Assembly: GCF_002259415.1 (NCBI RefSeq)
Contig: NZ_NPFY01000022.1
Location: 1 to 64,000, forward strand
From: Rhodococcus sp. 14-2470-1b
GTDB lineage: Bacteria; Actinomycetota; Actinomycetes; Mycobacteriales; Mycobacteriaceae
Direction of reading: 5' to 3'
DNA: 64,000 bases
Part shown: one piece after another, positions 51,324 through 60,523 of the stretch
Layout: each line of letters starts with the position of its first letter
How positions within the stretch are numbered: the stretch's first letter is position 1
Position numbers and translations under genes: made by a program
The notes under the pieces: generated by a model
Told to the model about the DNA's origin: nothing
What the model saw: the letters and a program-made list of their open reading frames with translations, nothing else
Database searches by the model: none

Positions 51324-52334
51324 ATGTCTTCGGCTGTTCCCTTGAATCTCGGTATCGCACGTCCGTCCGGCGACGGCGCACCTGCGTACTCCGGTGCCAA
51401 ACGAGTTCTCCTCGCAGAGCCACGCGGCTACTGCGCCGGGGTGGATCGCGCCGTCGAGACGGTGGAGAAAGCGCTGGAGAAGCACGGTGCGCCCGTCTAC
51501 GTTCGCAAGGAGATCGTGCACAACAGGCACGTCGTGGAGACGTTGGCGGACCGCGGCGCCGTCTTCGTCGAGGAGACCGACGAAGTTCCCGAGGGCTCGC
51601 TCCTCGTCTTCTCCGCGCACGGGGTGTCCCCGGCCGTGCATGCATCGGCAGCCGAGCGCCAGCTCCGCACCATCGATGCCACGTGCCCGCTGGTGACCAA
51701 GGTGCATCAGGAAGCCAAGCGTTTCGCTCGGGACGACTACGACATCCTGCTGATCGGTCACGAAGGCCACGAAGAGGTCGAGGGAACCGCAGGCGAGGCT
51801 CCGGACCACGTTCAGCTCGTCGACGGCCCCGACTCGGTCGACAACGTCACCGTGCGCGACGAGAACAAGGTGATCTGGCTGTCTCAGACGACGCTCAGCG
51901 TCGACGAAACGATGTTGACGGTTGCTCGTCTGCGCGAGAAGTTCCCGACGCTGCAGGATCCGCCGAGCGATGACATCTGTTACGCGACGCAGAACCGTCA
52001 GGTCGCCGTCAAGGCGATGGCACCCGAGTGCGACCTCGTCATCGTGGTGGGATCGAAGAATTCGTCCAACTCGGTGCGCCTCGTCGAGGTCGCACTGACT
52101 GCGGGCGCGCGTGCCAGCTACCTCGTCGACTACGCCAAAGAGGTGGAGACCGCCTGGTTGGACGGCATCACCACAGTGGGCATCACCTCAGGCGCGTCGG
52201 TGCCCGAGATCCTGGTGCAGGGCGTCATCGAATTGCTCGCCGAGCACGGCTTCGGGGATGTTCAACCGGTCACCACGGCCAACGAAACCCTGGTGTTCTC
52301 CCTGCCTCGCGAGCTGCGCCCAGCGAAGGCCTGA
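51324..52334 (+). CDS. ispH: 4-hydroxy-3-methylbut-2-enyl diphosphate reductase
   Basis: A 336-residue iron-sulphur enzyme of the non-mevalonate isoprenoid pathway. The three cluster cysteines lie in [26 protein letters not shown] and [11 protein letters not shown]. Active-site histidines and the glutamate are seen in [20 protein letters not shown] and [16 protein letters not shown]. It makes IPP and DMAPP from HMBPP. ATG 51324 is preceded by TTGAGGAC. Divergent from the xse cluster, as in M. tuberculosis (Rv1110). Confidence 0.97.
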   Translation: MSSAVPLNLGIARPSGDGAPAYSGAKRVLLAEPRGYCAGVDRAVETVEKALEKHGAPVYVRKEIVHNRHVVETLADRGAVFVEETDEVPEGSLLVFSAHGVSPAVHASAAERQLRTIDATCPLVTKVHQEAKRFARDDYDILLIGHEGHEEVEGTAGEAPDHVQLVDGPDSVDNVTVRDENKVIWLSQTTLSVDETMLTVARLREKFPTLQDPPSDDICYATQNRQVAVKAMAPECDLVIVVGSKNSSNSVRLVEVALTAGARASYLVDYAKEVETAWLDGITTVGITSGASVPEILVQGVIELLAEHGFGDVQPVTTANETLVFSLPRELRPAKA

Positions 52335-52365
52335 GGCTGGTTCCGGCTAACCCGATCGCTACGCC

Positions 52366-53355
52366 TCAGGCGTCTCCGCGATCGCGGTAGCGCACCTGCG
52401 GTACGGGATGCGGCGGGATGTGCGCGCCGCCTTGCGTAGTCGGTCGGGGTGTTGCCGCCGGTCTGGGTGTGGCTGCCGGTCTGGGTGTTGCTGCGCGAGG
52501 GGCCGAGTACGGGTCCACCTCGGGTGGCCGAGGAACCCGCGGGGGCTGTGACCTGGGGGCAGGCCGTCGTGCGGGCTCCGCAGCAGCTGGCTGTTCGGTA
52601 CGCGCAGGCCGGTAAGGATCGGCGGCCGGCCGATCGAGCAGAGGGTCGACGCGGTCGCGACGGCTCCTTCGACCCTCGCCTGCATCGGCACGTGCCGCGG
52701 ACACGGCTTCGCCACGGCCGTGGGCAGCGCGAGTATCGGCGCCCCGGCGCTCGGCAGCTCTGGCCTGCGTCCTCTGGCCGCCGTCTCGGGACGTCCGACG
52801 ATTGTCCTGTGCCGCCCGACGGTTGTCCTGCGCTGTCTGGCGGTTGTCACGGGCACGTTGGCGAGTTTCCTGCGCACGGTCACGGATGGTTCGCCTGGCA
52901 GCGCCTGCCGGTGCGTGGCTCGCCTGCTTCTTCAGGAAGATGCGTGCCCCTCCGACGGCAAGGGCAAGCACCGTGCCGAGCAGCATCAGCGGAAACCGGT
53001 TGACCAGCGGAATCGCGACGTTCAGCAAAATGTCGCGCAGGCTCGTCCCAGCGTTCTCGATCATGAACTGATAGGAGAGCGGTACAGCGACGAACAGGAT
53101 CAACGGTGCCTGCACCATCGCGGTGAACAACCCGCGGTAGCGCACCAGCACGACGGCAGCGACGGTGCCGATGATGTAGAACGACGCGAAAGCCGACGTC
53201 AGTTCGGATCCGCGTGCAGCATCGATGGCTACGCCGAGAAACGTCGCGCCGACGGCGATGGCCACTGCCCCCCAAGCAGGGACGCCGGGCACGGAAGCGA
53301 GAGCTGAACGTTGATCCAGCGGTACCCCGGAACGGGCACGTTGGGAGGTAGACAC
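52366..53355 (-). CDS. DUF6542 domain membrane protein with a low-complexity tail
   Basis: A 329-residue protein. The N-terminal roughly 140 residues have four hydrophobic segments (WGAVAIAVGATFLGVAIDAA, FASFYIIGTVAAVVLV, LFTAMVQAPLILFVAVPLSY and PLMLLGTVLALAVGGARIFL), the DUF6542 region. The C-terminal half is highly polar and repetitive, with RQTAQDNRRAAQDNRRTSRD and TPRPAATPRPAATPRP. It corresponds by position to Rv1111c. The basic, disordered tail may bind nucleic acid or cell wall, but this is speculation. Confidence 0.82.
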   Translation of the reverse strand: MSTSQRARSGVPLDQRSALASVPGVPAWGAVAIAVGATFLGVAIDAARGSELTSAFASFYIIGTVAAVVLVRYRGLFTAMVQAPLILFVAVPLSYQFMIENAGTSLRDILLNVAIPLVNRFPLMLLGTVLALAVGGARIFLKKQASHAPAGAARRTIRDRAQETRQRARDNRQTAQDNRRAAQDNRRTSRDGGQRTQARAAERRGADTRAAHGRGEAVSAARADAGEGRRSRRDRVDPLLDRPAADPYRPARTEQPAAAEPARRPAPRSQPPRVPRPPEVDPYSAPRAATPRPAATPRPAATPRPTTQGGAHIPPHPVPQVRYRDRGDA

Positions 53356-53375
53356 CCCTCGAGGTTAGCGGCTGT

Positions 53376-54542
53376 TCACCCCACCGCGTCGTTGACATGA
53401 CCGAACTGCCCCCGAGAGTGCGACGAATCGGACGTTCTCGGGTGTTGATCGATCCGCTTCACGTCCACGACGTCCGCGTCGAACAGTTCCAGTTCGTGAA
53501 GCTTGCGGGCGGTGACGCCGACACGCGCGTCCACCGAGGAGACCGTCGAATTGAACGAGTCGACGGCCTTCCCGAGATGCGATCCGAGCTTGTCGAGGTG
53601 CGAGGACACGACGCCGAGCCGGGTGTACAGCTCGCGTCCGAGCTGCTGGATGCGAGCAGCGTCCTCGGCGAGTGATTCCTGCTTCCACGTGTACGCCACC
53701 GTCCGCAGCAGCGCGACCAAAGTGGTCGGGGTGGCAAGTATCACGTTCCGAGTGAAGGCGTACTCGAGAAGCGACGAGTCGGATGTCAACGCTGCGTCGA
53801 GGAACGGGTCTCCGGGGACGAACAGAACGACGAACTCCGGCGTCGGCTCGAACGAACGCCAATATTCCTTGGCCGCCAATTGATCGACGTGGGTCCTGAG
53901 GTGACGTGCATGACGCGTCATCGCTTTGCCACGCCGCTCCGGGTCCTCCTCCTGCGCTGCGTCGAGGTAGGCGGCGAACGGAACCTTGGCGTCCACGACG
54001 ATCTGCCGACCACCGGCGAGCCTCACGATCATGTCCGGACGAATCCCGTCCTTGGAGACCTGGGTGTCGAAGTCGCAGTGTTTGACCATGCCCGCCAGCT
54101 CGACCACACGCTCCAGTTGCATCTCACCCCACCGGCCGCGGATCTGCGGAGCCCGCAGCGCAGTGACCAACTGCGAAGTCTGGGTCGACAGCTGCACCGA
54201 CGCACGGTGCATACCCGTCACCTGCTCGCTGAGCCCCGCGTACGCACGGATGCGATTGTGCTCGACCTGGCGCACGTGCTCGGTGAGCGCGTCGACAGCG
54301 TCGTGCAGCGGCTCGACAAGGTGCGAGACCTGCTGGCCGATAGCTCCCGAGTGTCTGCGTGCCGAATCCTCGTTCACCGCAGCGAGAGACCGACGAAGAA
54401 GCGCCTCGTTGTCCCGCAACGCGGCCAACTGCGCTTCGGCTCGAACCGCGCGATCCCCGGTGCGGGACGCATGCAGCAGCCACCCGATGGCGGCCCCGAC
54501 GAGCAGCGCCAGCATCATCCCGAGGGCAGTCAGAGCGTTCAT
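53376..54542 (-). CDS. rmuC: DNA recombination protein RmuC
   Basis: A 388-residue protein. An N-terminal transmembrane helix (LTALGMMLALLVGAAIGWLL) is followed by a coiled coil (AQLAALRDNEALLRRSLAAVNEDSARR) and the RmuC nuclease-like domain with RGRWGEMQLERVVELAGM, RPDMIVRLAGGRQIVVDAKVP and VLFVPGDPFLDAAL. It limits inversions and rearrangements at short inverted repeats in E. coli. ATG 54542 is chosen; the frame stays open further upstream through the nine-copy repeat array, which would add a spurious GVEPAER-repeat N-terminus. Confidence 0.92.
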   Translation of the reverse strand: MNALTALGMMLALLVGAAIGWLLHASRTGDRAVRAEAQLAALRDNEALLRRSLAAVNEDSARRHSGAIGQQVSHLVEPLHDAVDALTEHVRQVEHNRIRAYAGLSEQVTGMHRASVQLSTQTSQLVTALRAPQIRGRWGEMQLERVVELAGMVKHCDFDTQVSKDGIRPDMIVRLAGGRQIVVDAKVPFAAYLDAAQEEDPERRGKAMTRHARHLRTHVDQLAAKEYWRSFEPTPEFVVLFVPGDPFLDAALTSDSSLLEYAFTRNVILATPTTLVALLRTVAYTWKQESLAEDAARIQQLGRELYTRLGVVSSHLDKLGSHLGKAVDSFNSTVSSVDARVGVTARKLHELELFDADVVDVKRIDQHPRTSDSSHSRGQFGHVNDAVG

Positions 54543-54577
54543 GTCGCAGATGATGCACGAGAGCACCGACACACCAG

Positions 54578-54870
54578 CCGTTCCGCAGGCTCCACTCCTG
54601 CCAGTCCGGGTCGTTTCCGCCGGCTCCACTCCTGCCCACCCGGGTCGTTCCGCAGGCTCCACTCCTGCCAGTCCGGGTCGTTCCGCAGGCTCCACTCCTG
54701 CCCACCCGGGTCGTTCCGCAGGCTCCACTCCTGCCAGTCCGGGTCGTTCCGCAGGCTCCACTCCTGCCAGTCCGGGTCGTTCCGCAGGCTCCACTCCTGC
54801 CAGTCCGGTCGTTCCGCAGGCTCCACTCCTGCCAGTCCGGGTCGTTCCGCCGGCTCCACTCCTGCCTGCC
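54578..54870 (-). repeat. Nine-copy tandem array of the 33-bp GVEPAE-family repeat
   Basis: Nine units of about 33 bases, GTCGTTCCGCAGGCTCCACT followed by CCTGCCAGTCCGG, run head to tail between the divergent rmuC and sbcD genes (a 384-base gap with no gene). Units 2 and 4 carry CCCACCCGG instead of CAGTCCGG, unit 2 has an extra T, unit 7 lacks a G, and units 2 and 9 have GCCGG for GCAGG. Because 33 is a multiple of three, several frames stay open across the array. Confidence 0.96.
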
Positions 54871-54926
54871 GACAGGCCGCGCCACGTCACGGAGTTTGTC
54901 GGTGGGTGAAGTTAGCGTCTTGTTCC

Positions 54927-56123
54927 ATGAGGATCCTGCACACGTCGGACTGGCACATCGGCCGCACGTTTCACGGCACCGATCTGCTTGCCGACCAGGC
55001 TGCCGCGTTGAGCGCCATTGCAGATCTGGTTGCCGAGCGCGGTGTGGACGTCGTCGTTGTACCCGGTGACATCTACGACAGGGCGGTACCCAGCGCCGAC
55101 GCTGTTCTCGTGTGCAACCGCGGGCTCGAGGCCATTCGTGCCGCAGGAGCGGTCATCGTCGCGACGTCGGGCAACCACGACTCGCCTGCACGCCTGGGCG
55201 CTGGGTCCGCGTTTGCTGCGGCCGGCGGGTTGCATCTGATGACCCGCGTATCCGAGGTGGGCACACCGGTGCTGCTCGACGACCGGTTCGGCCGCGTCGC
55301 GTTCTACGGCATCCCGTATCTCGAGCCGGAGACCACCCGCGGCGAGCTCGATATTCCAGGCGCACGTAGCCACGCCGAGGTGCTCGAGGCCGCGATGAGT
55401 CGAGTGACGGCGGACCTGGCGCAGAGGCGCAGCGCCGGGGACGCAGTGCGGTCGGTCGTACTGGCGCACGCGTTCGTCGTCGGCGGGGAAGCAACCGGTT
55501 CGGAGCGGTCGATCTCCGTCGGCGGGGTGGAGACGGCACCGGCGTCGGCGTTCGACGGTGTGGATTACGTGGCGCTGGGGCACCTGCATTCTCCGCAGAC
55601 CCTGACGGACCGGGTGCGCTACTCCGGGTCGCCGCTGCCGTATTCGTTCGGCGAGCGCAGCCACCGAAAGGCAGTCTGGATTCTCGATCTCGACGGTCAG
55701 GGTCTCGCCGACGTCGAACGCGTGGAGCTTCCGATCGTCCGCGGACTGAGCCAGGTCCAGGGGACCGTCGAGGAACTGCTCACCGACGATCGCTTCACCG
55801 AGGCCGAGGACCATTACGTCTCTGCCGTACTGACCGACGCCGTGCGGCCGGTCGACGCGATGCGTTCCTTGCAGACGAGGTTCCCCCATGCAGTTCACCT
55901 CGAATGGAAGCGTCCCGCAGACGATTCCACTGTTCGCTACCGTGACCGCGTGCGCGGCCGGACCGACAGCGAGATCATGGCCTCGTTCGTGACGGACATG
56001 CGCAGCGCGCCCAGTGCTTCGGAGATCCGCTTGCTCGAACGCGCCCTTGCCAGCGTTCAGCGAGACGAGGTCACAGCAGACGAGGCGACCGGCCAGTACG
56101 AGCTGTTCGGGAAGTCCGCGTGA
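54927..56123 (+). CDS. sbcD: Exonuclease SbcCD subunit D (Mre11-like)
   Basis: A 398-residue nuclease. Phosphoesterase motifs: HTSDWHIGRTFHG, VVVPGDIYDRAVPSADAV, VATSGNHDSPARLG, LAHAFVVGGE and VALGHLHSPQ. It forms the nuclease of the SbcCD complex that cuts DNA hairpins and processes double-strand ends. ATG 54927 (MRILHTSDWHIG) is the conserved start; a huge in-frame extension through the repeat array and rmuC antisense is rejected. Coupled to sbcC by GTGA. Confidence 0.96.
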   Translation: MRILHTSDWHIGRTFHGTDLLADQAAALSAIADLVAERGVDVVVVPGDIYDRAVPSADAVLVCNRGLEAIRAAGAVIVATSGNHDSPARLGAGSAFAAAGGLHLMTRVSEVGTPVLLDDRFGRVAFYGIPYLEPETTRGELDIPGARSHAEVLEAAMSRVTADLAQRRSAGDAVRSVVLAHAFVVGGEATGSERSISVGGVETAPASAFDGVDYVALGHLHSPQTLTDRVRYSGSPLPYSFGERSHRKAVWILDLDGQGLADVERVELPIVRGLSQVQGTVEELLTDDRFTEAEDHYVSAVLTDAVRPVDAMRSLQTRFPHAVHLEWKRPADDSTVRYRDRVRGRTDSEIMASFVTDMRSAPSASEIRLLERALASVQRDEVTADEATGQYELFGKSA

Positions 56124-59100
56124 GGCTGCATTCTCTGGAGATCACTGCATTCGGGCCGTTCGCCGGCACGGAGAAAGTGGATTTCGACGCTCTCGGAGCC
56201 GACGGGCTCTTTCTGCTGCACGGTCGTACCGGCGCCGGCAAGACCACTGTGCTCGACGCCGTTGCGTTCGCCCTGTACGGGACGGTGCCCGGTGCCAGGA
56301 AAGAAGGCAAGCGTCTGCTGTCCGATCACGCGGAGATCGGCGCCGTCCCCACGGTCACATTGGAAGCGACATTGGGCGGCAGGCGAATTCGCATCGTTCG
56401 CAGCCCGGAGTTCCACCGCCCGAAGAAGCGTGGAACGGGCACCACGAAGCAGAACGCCAAGGCGTCGATGACGTGGCTGGACGGCAAGAGTCAGAACCTG
56501 ACGCGGTTGGACGAGATCGGCGACGCCGTCGGCGCGGCTCTTGGCATGAGCGCGGATCAGTTCTTCCAGGTGGTGTTGCTTCCCCAGGGTGAGTTCGCAC
56601 GGTTCCTCCGGGCGGACAGCGACGAGCGCGGCAACTTGCTCGAGCGATTGTTCGACACGGCACGGTTCGGCGACATCGAGGAATGGTTCGCCGAGCAGCG
56701 ACGCACCAGCGCAGCTGCCCTCGAATCGAGCCGGATTGCAACGGACAAACTACTGGGGCAGATTTCCACGGCGTCGGGCGTGGCGGAGGAGCTGGACCGG
56801 CCGCCGGTGGAGTGGGCGGGCGATGTTCTCGAATCGGCGCGGCACGCATCGGTGGACGCTGCGCGCACGTTGGCTCTCGCGCGCGAGGTGTCCGAGTCGG
56901 CAACCAAGGAACTCGCGGCACTGGACGCGACCCGGCAACTGCAAACACGCCGAGAGCTGGCCCGGCAGCAGCTGGCGGAATTCCACGCCGCCGCGCCCGC
57001 GAGGGACGCACTCGCCAAGGAACTGGATCAATCCGCAGCCGCAGGCCCCATCGCAGATCTTGCCGCGGACTGCGCGCGTATCACCTCGGCAAGCGAGACC
57101 GCGACGCGGGAATTCGACTCCGTCCGAACGCTGTTCGAGCGCACCGAAGGATCGTCCGTCGTGCTCGACGCCCTGGCGGTGGATCGATCGCCCGACGCCT
57201 CGGACCCGCCCGACGCCTCGGACTCGCCTGAGGCCCGGGCCGTCGTCGCGGCAGCAGTACGGCAGTGGACGACGGAGGTCGCGGCGTTCGAAGAACTTCG
57301 TGTGCTGACACGTAAAGCCGACGCAGCGGACAGATCGGCTCGGTCTCTTCTGGCCGAGCACGCAGCCGTCGAGAAGAAGTCGAGCGCTCACCGCGCCGAT
57401 CGCAACGTCCTGCCCGAGCAGATCGCTCAGGCCGAGTCGTCGTTGCGCGCGGCCGTGCACGCGGCTGCCGAAGTGCCTGCGCTCGAAGCAGAATGGTCGC
57501 GTATCACGAGCGCCGTGGAAGCAGCGATCGAACTCGCGAAGACTCGGAAGCGGCTCGTCGCTGCGGAGAAAGCACATCACGTAGCAGTGGCGTCCTTCAA
57601 CGATGCGCGTGCTCACACCCTCGACCTGCGTGAGCAACGGCTGTCAGGAATGGCCGCCGAGTTGGCGTCGAGCCTCGTCGACGGAGCGCCGTGCGGAGTG
57701 TGCGGGTCGCTGTCTCATCCCGCGCCTACCCGCGCCGAGGAGTCGACCGTCACCAAGGACGACGAGGCGGACGCCGCAGCCAGCGAGCGCCGGGCCGGAG
57801 TCATCGCAGAGAAGAAGGCGGCGGAGGTAACCGCGCTGCTGCGGACCCGAGACGTGCTGGTTCAGCAATCGGGAGACCGTGACAGCGCAGAGTTGGTCGC
57901 TGCGCTGGACAAGGTCTCCGCAGCGCTCCGATCCGCACGGACGGCGGCGGAGCAACGAGAGAGTCTGGACGCACGGCTGACGCACCTGCGCGGCGAGGAT
58001 CAGAGACTCGCCGCGGCGATCGCCGACGAGCAGTCCGCGGCAGCAGGATTGAGTGCACGGGCCGCGCAGATGGTTGACGACGTGGCGCAGATGAGAGCCA
58101 CGATCGCCGCAGCCGTCGACGGGACGGAGGGAATCGACGCCGAGGTGAAGCGGCTGGAGACGCTCATCTCCCTGTCGTCCGTGGTCCTCGAGCGGCGAGA
58201 GGAGGCCTCGCGCGCGCTCCTCGACATGCGGGACGTGACCCGAAGGCTGGATGCGCTGATCGCGGAGTCGGGCTTCTCGACTGCACGCGAGGCTGCGGCC
58301 GCCGTGGTCTCTCCGGCCCGGGCGCAGTCCATCGAAAAGCAGCTAGCGCAAGCCAACGACATTCGCGCCCACGCGGAGCAGGTACTCGCCGAACCCGCGA
58401 TCGCGGCTGTCGCGAACCTCGACCCCGTCGACACCGCTGCAGCGAGAGCCGCCGTCGAGGACGCGCAAGTGCGCTTGCATGCCGCCGTTGCCGAGCACGC
58501 CGAGTGCAAGCGTCGGGCCGAACAGTTGGAGGAGTTGACGGCCGGCTTGTGGGCGGCCATCGACCGTGCTGCGCCCATGCAGACCAAGCACGACGAACTT
58601 GCGGCACTCGCCGACGTGGTGGCGGGCCGCGGTCAGAACTCGCGGAAGATGTCCCTCCGGTCGTACGTGTTGGCGTCGCGGTTGGAGGAGGTCGCAGAAT
58701 CGGCGTCGGCGAGACTGCGTCGAATGTCCTCGGGCCGATACGATTTCGTCCACTCCGACGAGGCAGAATCGCGGGGTCGACGCGGTGGGCTCGGTCTCGA
58801 CATCCGCGACGACTACACAGGTGCTGTGCGCTCGGCGAAGACCCTGTCCGGGGGTGAATCGTTCCTGGCCTCGCTGGCATTGGCACTCGGCCTTGCCGAT
58901 GTCGTCGCTGCCGAGAGCGGCGGTGTCGTCCTGGACACCATGTTCATCGACGAGGGCTTCGGCACGCTGGACGCCGACACCCTGGAATCGGTGATGGGAG
59001 TTCTGGACGAACTACGCGCAGGCGGCCGGGTGGTGGGCATCGTCAGCCATGTCGACGAGATGCGTCAACGCATCCCGACGCGCCTGCACGTCATACGTGA

Positions 59101-59140
59101 GCGAGAGGGATCGAGGCTTCAGCTCTTCGCGGCGTCCTGA
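56120..59140 (+). CDS. sbcC: Exonuclease SbcCD subunit C (Rad50-like ATPase)
   Basis: A 1006-residue SMC-like ATPase. Walker A is LHGRTGAGKTTVLDAVAFALYG near the N-terminus. Long coiled coils flank a zinc hook CGVC in the segment DGAPCGVCGSLSHP (about residue 525). The C-terminal half has the signature KTLSGGESFLASLALALGLADV and Walker B VVLDTMFIDEGFGTLD. It opens or tethers DNA ends for SbcD. GTG 56120 overlaps the sbcD stop. Its last 22 bases overlap the 3' end of the convergent AI-2E gene. Confidence 0.96.
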   Translation: MRLHSLEITAFGPFAGTEKVDFDALGADGLFLLHGRTGAGKTTVLDAVAFALYGTVPGARKEGKRLLSDHAEIGAVPTVTLEATLGGRRIRIVRSPEFHRPKKRGTGTTKQNAKASMTWLDGKSQNLTRLDEIGDAVGAALGMSADQFFQVVLLPQGEFARFLRADSDERGNLLERLFDTARFGDIEEWFAEQRRTSAAALESSRIATDKLLGQISTASGVAEELDRPPVEWAGDVLESARHASVDAARTLALAREVSESATKELAALDATRQLQTRRELARQQLAEFHAAAPARDALAKELDQSAAAGPIADLAADCARITSASETATREFDSVRTLFERTEGSSVVLDALAVDRSPDASDPPDASDSPEARAVVAAAVRQWTTEVAAFEELRVLTRKADAADRSARSLLAEHAAVEKKSSAHRADRNVLPEQIAQAESSLRAAVHAAAEVPALEAEWSRITSAVEAAIELAKTRKRLVAAEKAHHVAVASFNDARAHTLDLREQRLSGMAAELASSLVDGAPCGVCGSLSHPAPTRAEESTVTKDDEADAAASERRAGVIAEKKAAEVTALLRTRDVLVQQSGDRDSAELVAALDKVSAALRSARTAAEQRESLDARLTHLRGEDQRLAAAIADEQSAAAGLSARAAQMVDDVAQMRATIAAAVDGTEGIDAEVKRLETLISLSSVVLERREEASRALLDMRDVTRRLDALIAESGFSTAREAAAAVVSPARAQSIEKQLAQANDIRAHAEQVLAEPAIAAVANLDPVDTAAARAAVEDAQVRLHAAVAEHAECKRRAEQLEELTAGLWAAIDRAAPMQTKHDELAALADVVAGRGQNSRKMSLRSYVLASRLEEVAESASARLRRMSSGRYDFVHSDEAESRGRRGGLGLDIRDDYTGAVRSAKTLSGGESFLASLALALGLADVVAAESGGVVLDTMFIDEGFGTLDADTLESVMGVLDELRAGGRVVGIVSHVDEMRQRIPTRLHVIREREGSRLQLFAAS

Positions 59141-60339
59141 TCCTTCTGTTTCTTCTCCTTGGAATCCTTGTTGACACCGTCCTCGTCGGTGACGAGATCC
59201 TCGGTGTCCGGAGCCTGCTCCTCGAGCTCCACGCGGTCGGACTCGTTGGAGTGCCTGTCTATCTGTTCCGACACGTAGCGGATCAGCACCGCTGCCACGG
59301 CTGCTGCGGGGACCGCCAGGAACGCGCCGATGATGCCGAAGACGGAACCACCGCCGGTGACCGCCAGCAGAACGATCGCCGGGTGCAGGTTCATGCTGCG
59401 GCTCTGCAGAATCGGTTGCAGCACATTACCTTCCAGCTGCTGCACCGCGATGATGATGACGAGCACGATGAGTGCCGTCGTCGGCCCGTTCGCGACGAGC
59501 GCGACCAACACGGCCAACGCACCTGCGACGAACGCACCGACGATCGGGATGAAGCCACCCAGGAACGTCAACGTCGCCAGCACCAGGGCCAGCGGCACGC
59601 CGAGAATGACCAGGCCGAGGCCGATGAAGAAGGCGTCGATCAGACTCACGATGGCCTGAGTGCGGATGAAGCCGCCGAGCGTCGCCCACATCCGCGCGAG
59701 AACCTCGGCGAGGTGGCGACCAGCGCGGCCGCCGGCGATTCCGTGCAGCCACGGAATGAACCGGACGCCGTCCTTGACGAAGAAGAACGACAGCACGAGC
59801 ACCAACGCGAGCGTGACGAGAATCGAACCTGCAGCAGAGACGCCGGTGAACACGCCCGAGGCGATCGCGGTGCCACTGTCCTGGAGTCGCGAGGTGATCG
59901 CCGACACGGCGTTGTCGATCTGTTCGTCCTGCAGGTTGACCGGCGGGCCCTTGAGCCAATCCTGAACCTGCGCGACGCCGTCGGTCGCCTTGTCCGCGAG
60001 TTCAGGTGCCGAGTCCACCACCGACGGCACGATCAAGGTGATGATGCCGCCGATGACGAGGAAGAACACGACGAGTGCGGCCGTCGCGGACAGCGCCGGA
60101 GGCAGCCCGACACGCATCATCCACTTGGTCGGTGGCCACAGGACCGTCGCGACGATGATCGCGAGCAGAGCCGGCAAGATCACCACCCACAACGCAGAGA
60201 TGAGCCAGCCGAGAACCCAGGCACCCGCTGCGACGGACACCAGGATCAGCGACCATTTCGCCAACCAGATTCCGCCGACACCGATGAGGTCGCCGCGATC
60301 GCGCCCCGGTTTCACTTCGGGCGCTGTCTTGTCCGCCAC
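59119..60339 (-). CDS. AI-2E family transporter
   Basis: A 406-residue polytopic membrane protein with about eight transmembrane segments. Characteristic parts include IILPALLAIIVATVLWPPTKW-like VVILPALLAIIVATVLWPP, the central hydrophilic region (APELADKATDGVAQVQDWL) and the C-terminal cluster GLGLVILGVPLALVLATLTFLGGFIPIVGAF and LEGNVLQPILQSRSMNLHPAIVLLAV. The C-terminal tail is highly charged (KDSKEKKQKDQDAAKS). Family members export autoinducer-2, indole or ions; role here unknown. Related to Rv1101c, which in M. tuberculosis is located nearer glpX. Ends inside sbcC. Confidence 0.9.
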   Translation of the reverse strand: MADKTAPEVKPGRDRGDLIGVGGIWLAKWSLILVSVAAGAWVLGWLISALWVVILPALLAIIVATVLWPPTKWMMRVGLPPALSATAALVVFFLVIGGIITLIVPSVVDSAPELADKATDGVAQVQDWLKGPPVNLQDEQIDNAVSAITSRLQDSGTAIASGVFTGVSAAGSILVTLALVLVLSFFFVKDGVRFIPWLHGIAGGRAGRHLAEVLARMWATLGGFIRTQAIVSLIDAFFIGLGLVILGVPLALVLATLTFLGGFIPIVGAFVAGALAVLVALVANGPTTALIVLVIIIAVQQLEGNVLQPILQSRSMNLHPAIVLLAVTGGGSVFGIIGAFLAVPAAAVAAVLIRYVSEQIDRHSNESDRVELEEQAPDTEDLVTDEDGVNKDSKEKKQKDQDAAKS

Positions 60340-60413
60340 GCTGCACGTTCCTTCCGTCGCCCCGCCGCTCGGTGCATCGTTCGATCCACTCGAGTGACCT
60401 TAACGTTTCATGA

Positions 60414-60523
60414 CTCCACTCCCGCTTTCACTGCTCATTCCGCAGGCTCCACTCCCGCTTCCACTGCTCATTCCGCAGGCTCCACTCCCGCTTCCCTGGT
60501 CATTCCGCAGGCTCCACTCCCGC
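60414..60523 (-). repeat. Four tandem copies of a GVEPAE-family repeat overlapping the ogt 3' end
   Basis: CTCCACTCCCG recurs at 60414, 60447, 60480 and 60512, with a period of 33, 33 and 32 bases; each is preceded by CATTCCGCAGG except the first. The copy closest to ogt supplies the last codons (GVEPAE) and stop of that gene at 60500. The remaining copies lie in the leader of the AI-2E gene's 5' side, a 160-base gap. Confidence 0.92.

Noticed and set aside
54578..54870. Possible CRISPR array
   Set aside because: Units follow each other directly with no variable spacers, and no cas genes are nearby; it is a simple tandem repeat.
54543..54890. N-terminal extension of RmuC through the repeat array
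   Set aside because: Encodes only GVEPAER-type repeats; the membrane helix that normally begins RmuC starts at 54542.
53880..54926. Very long N-terminal extension of sbcD (open frame from 53880)
   Set aside because: It runs antisense through rmuC and the repeat array; the conserved SbcD start is MRILHTSDWHIG at 54927.
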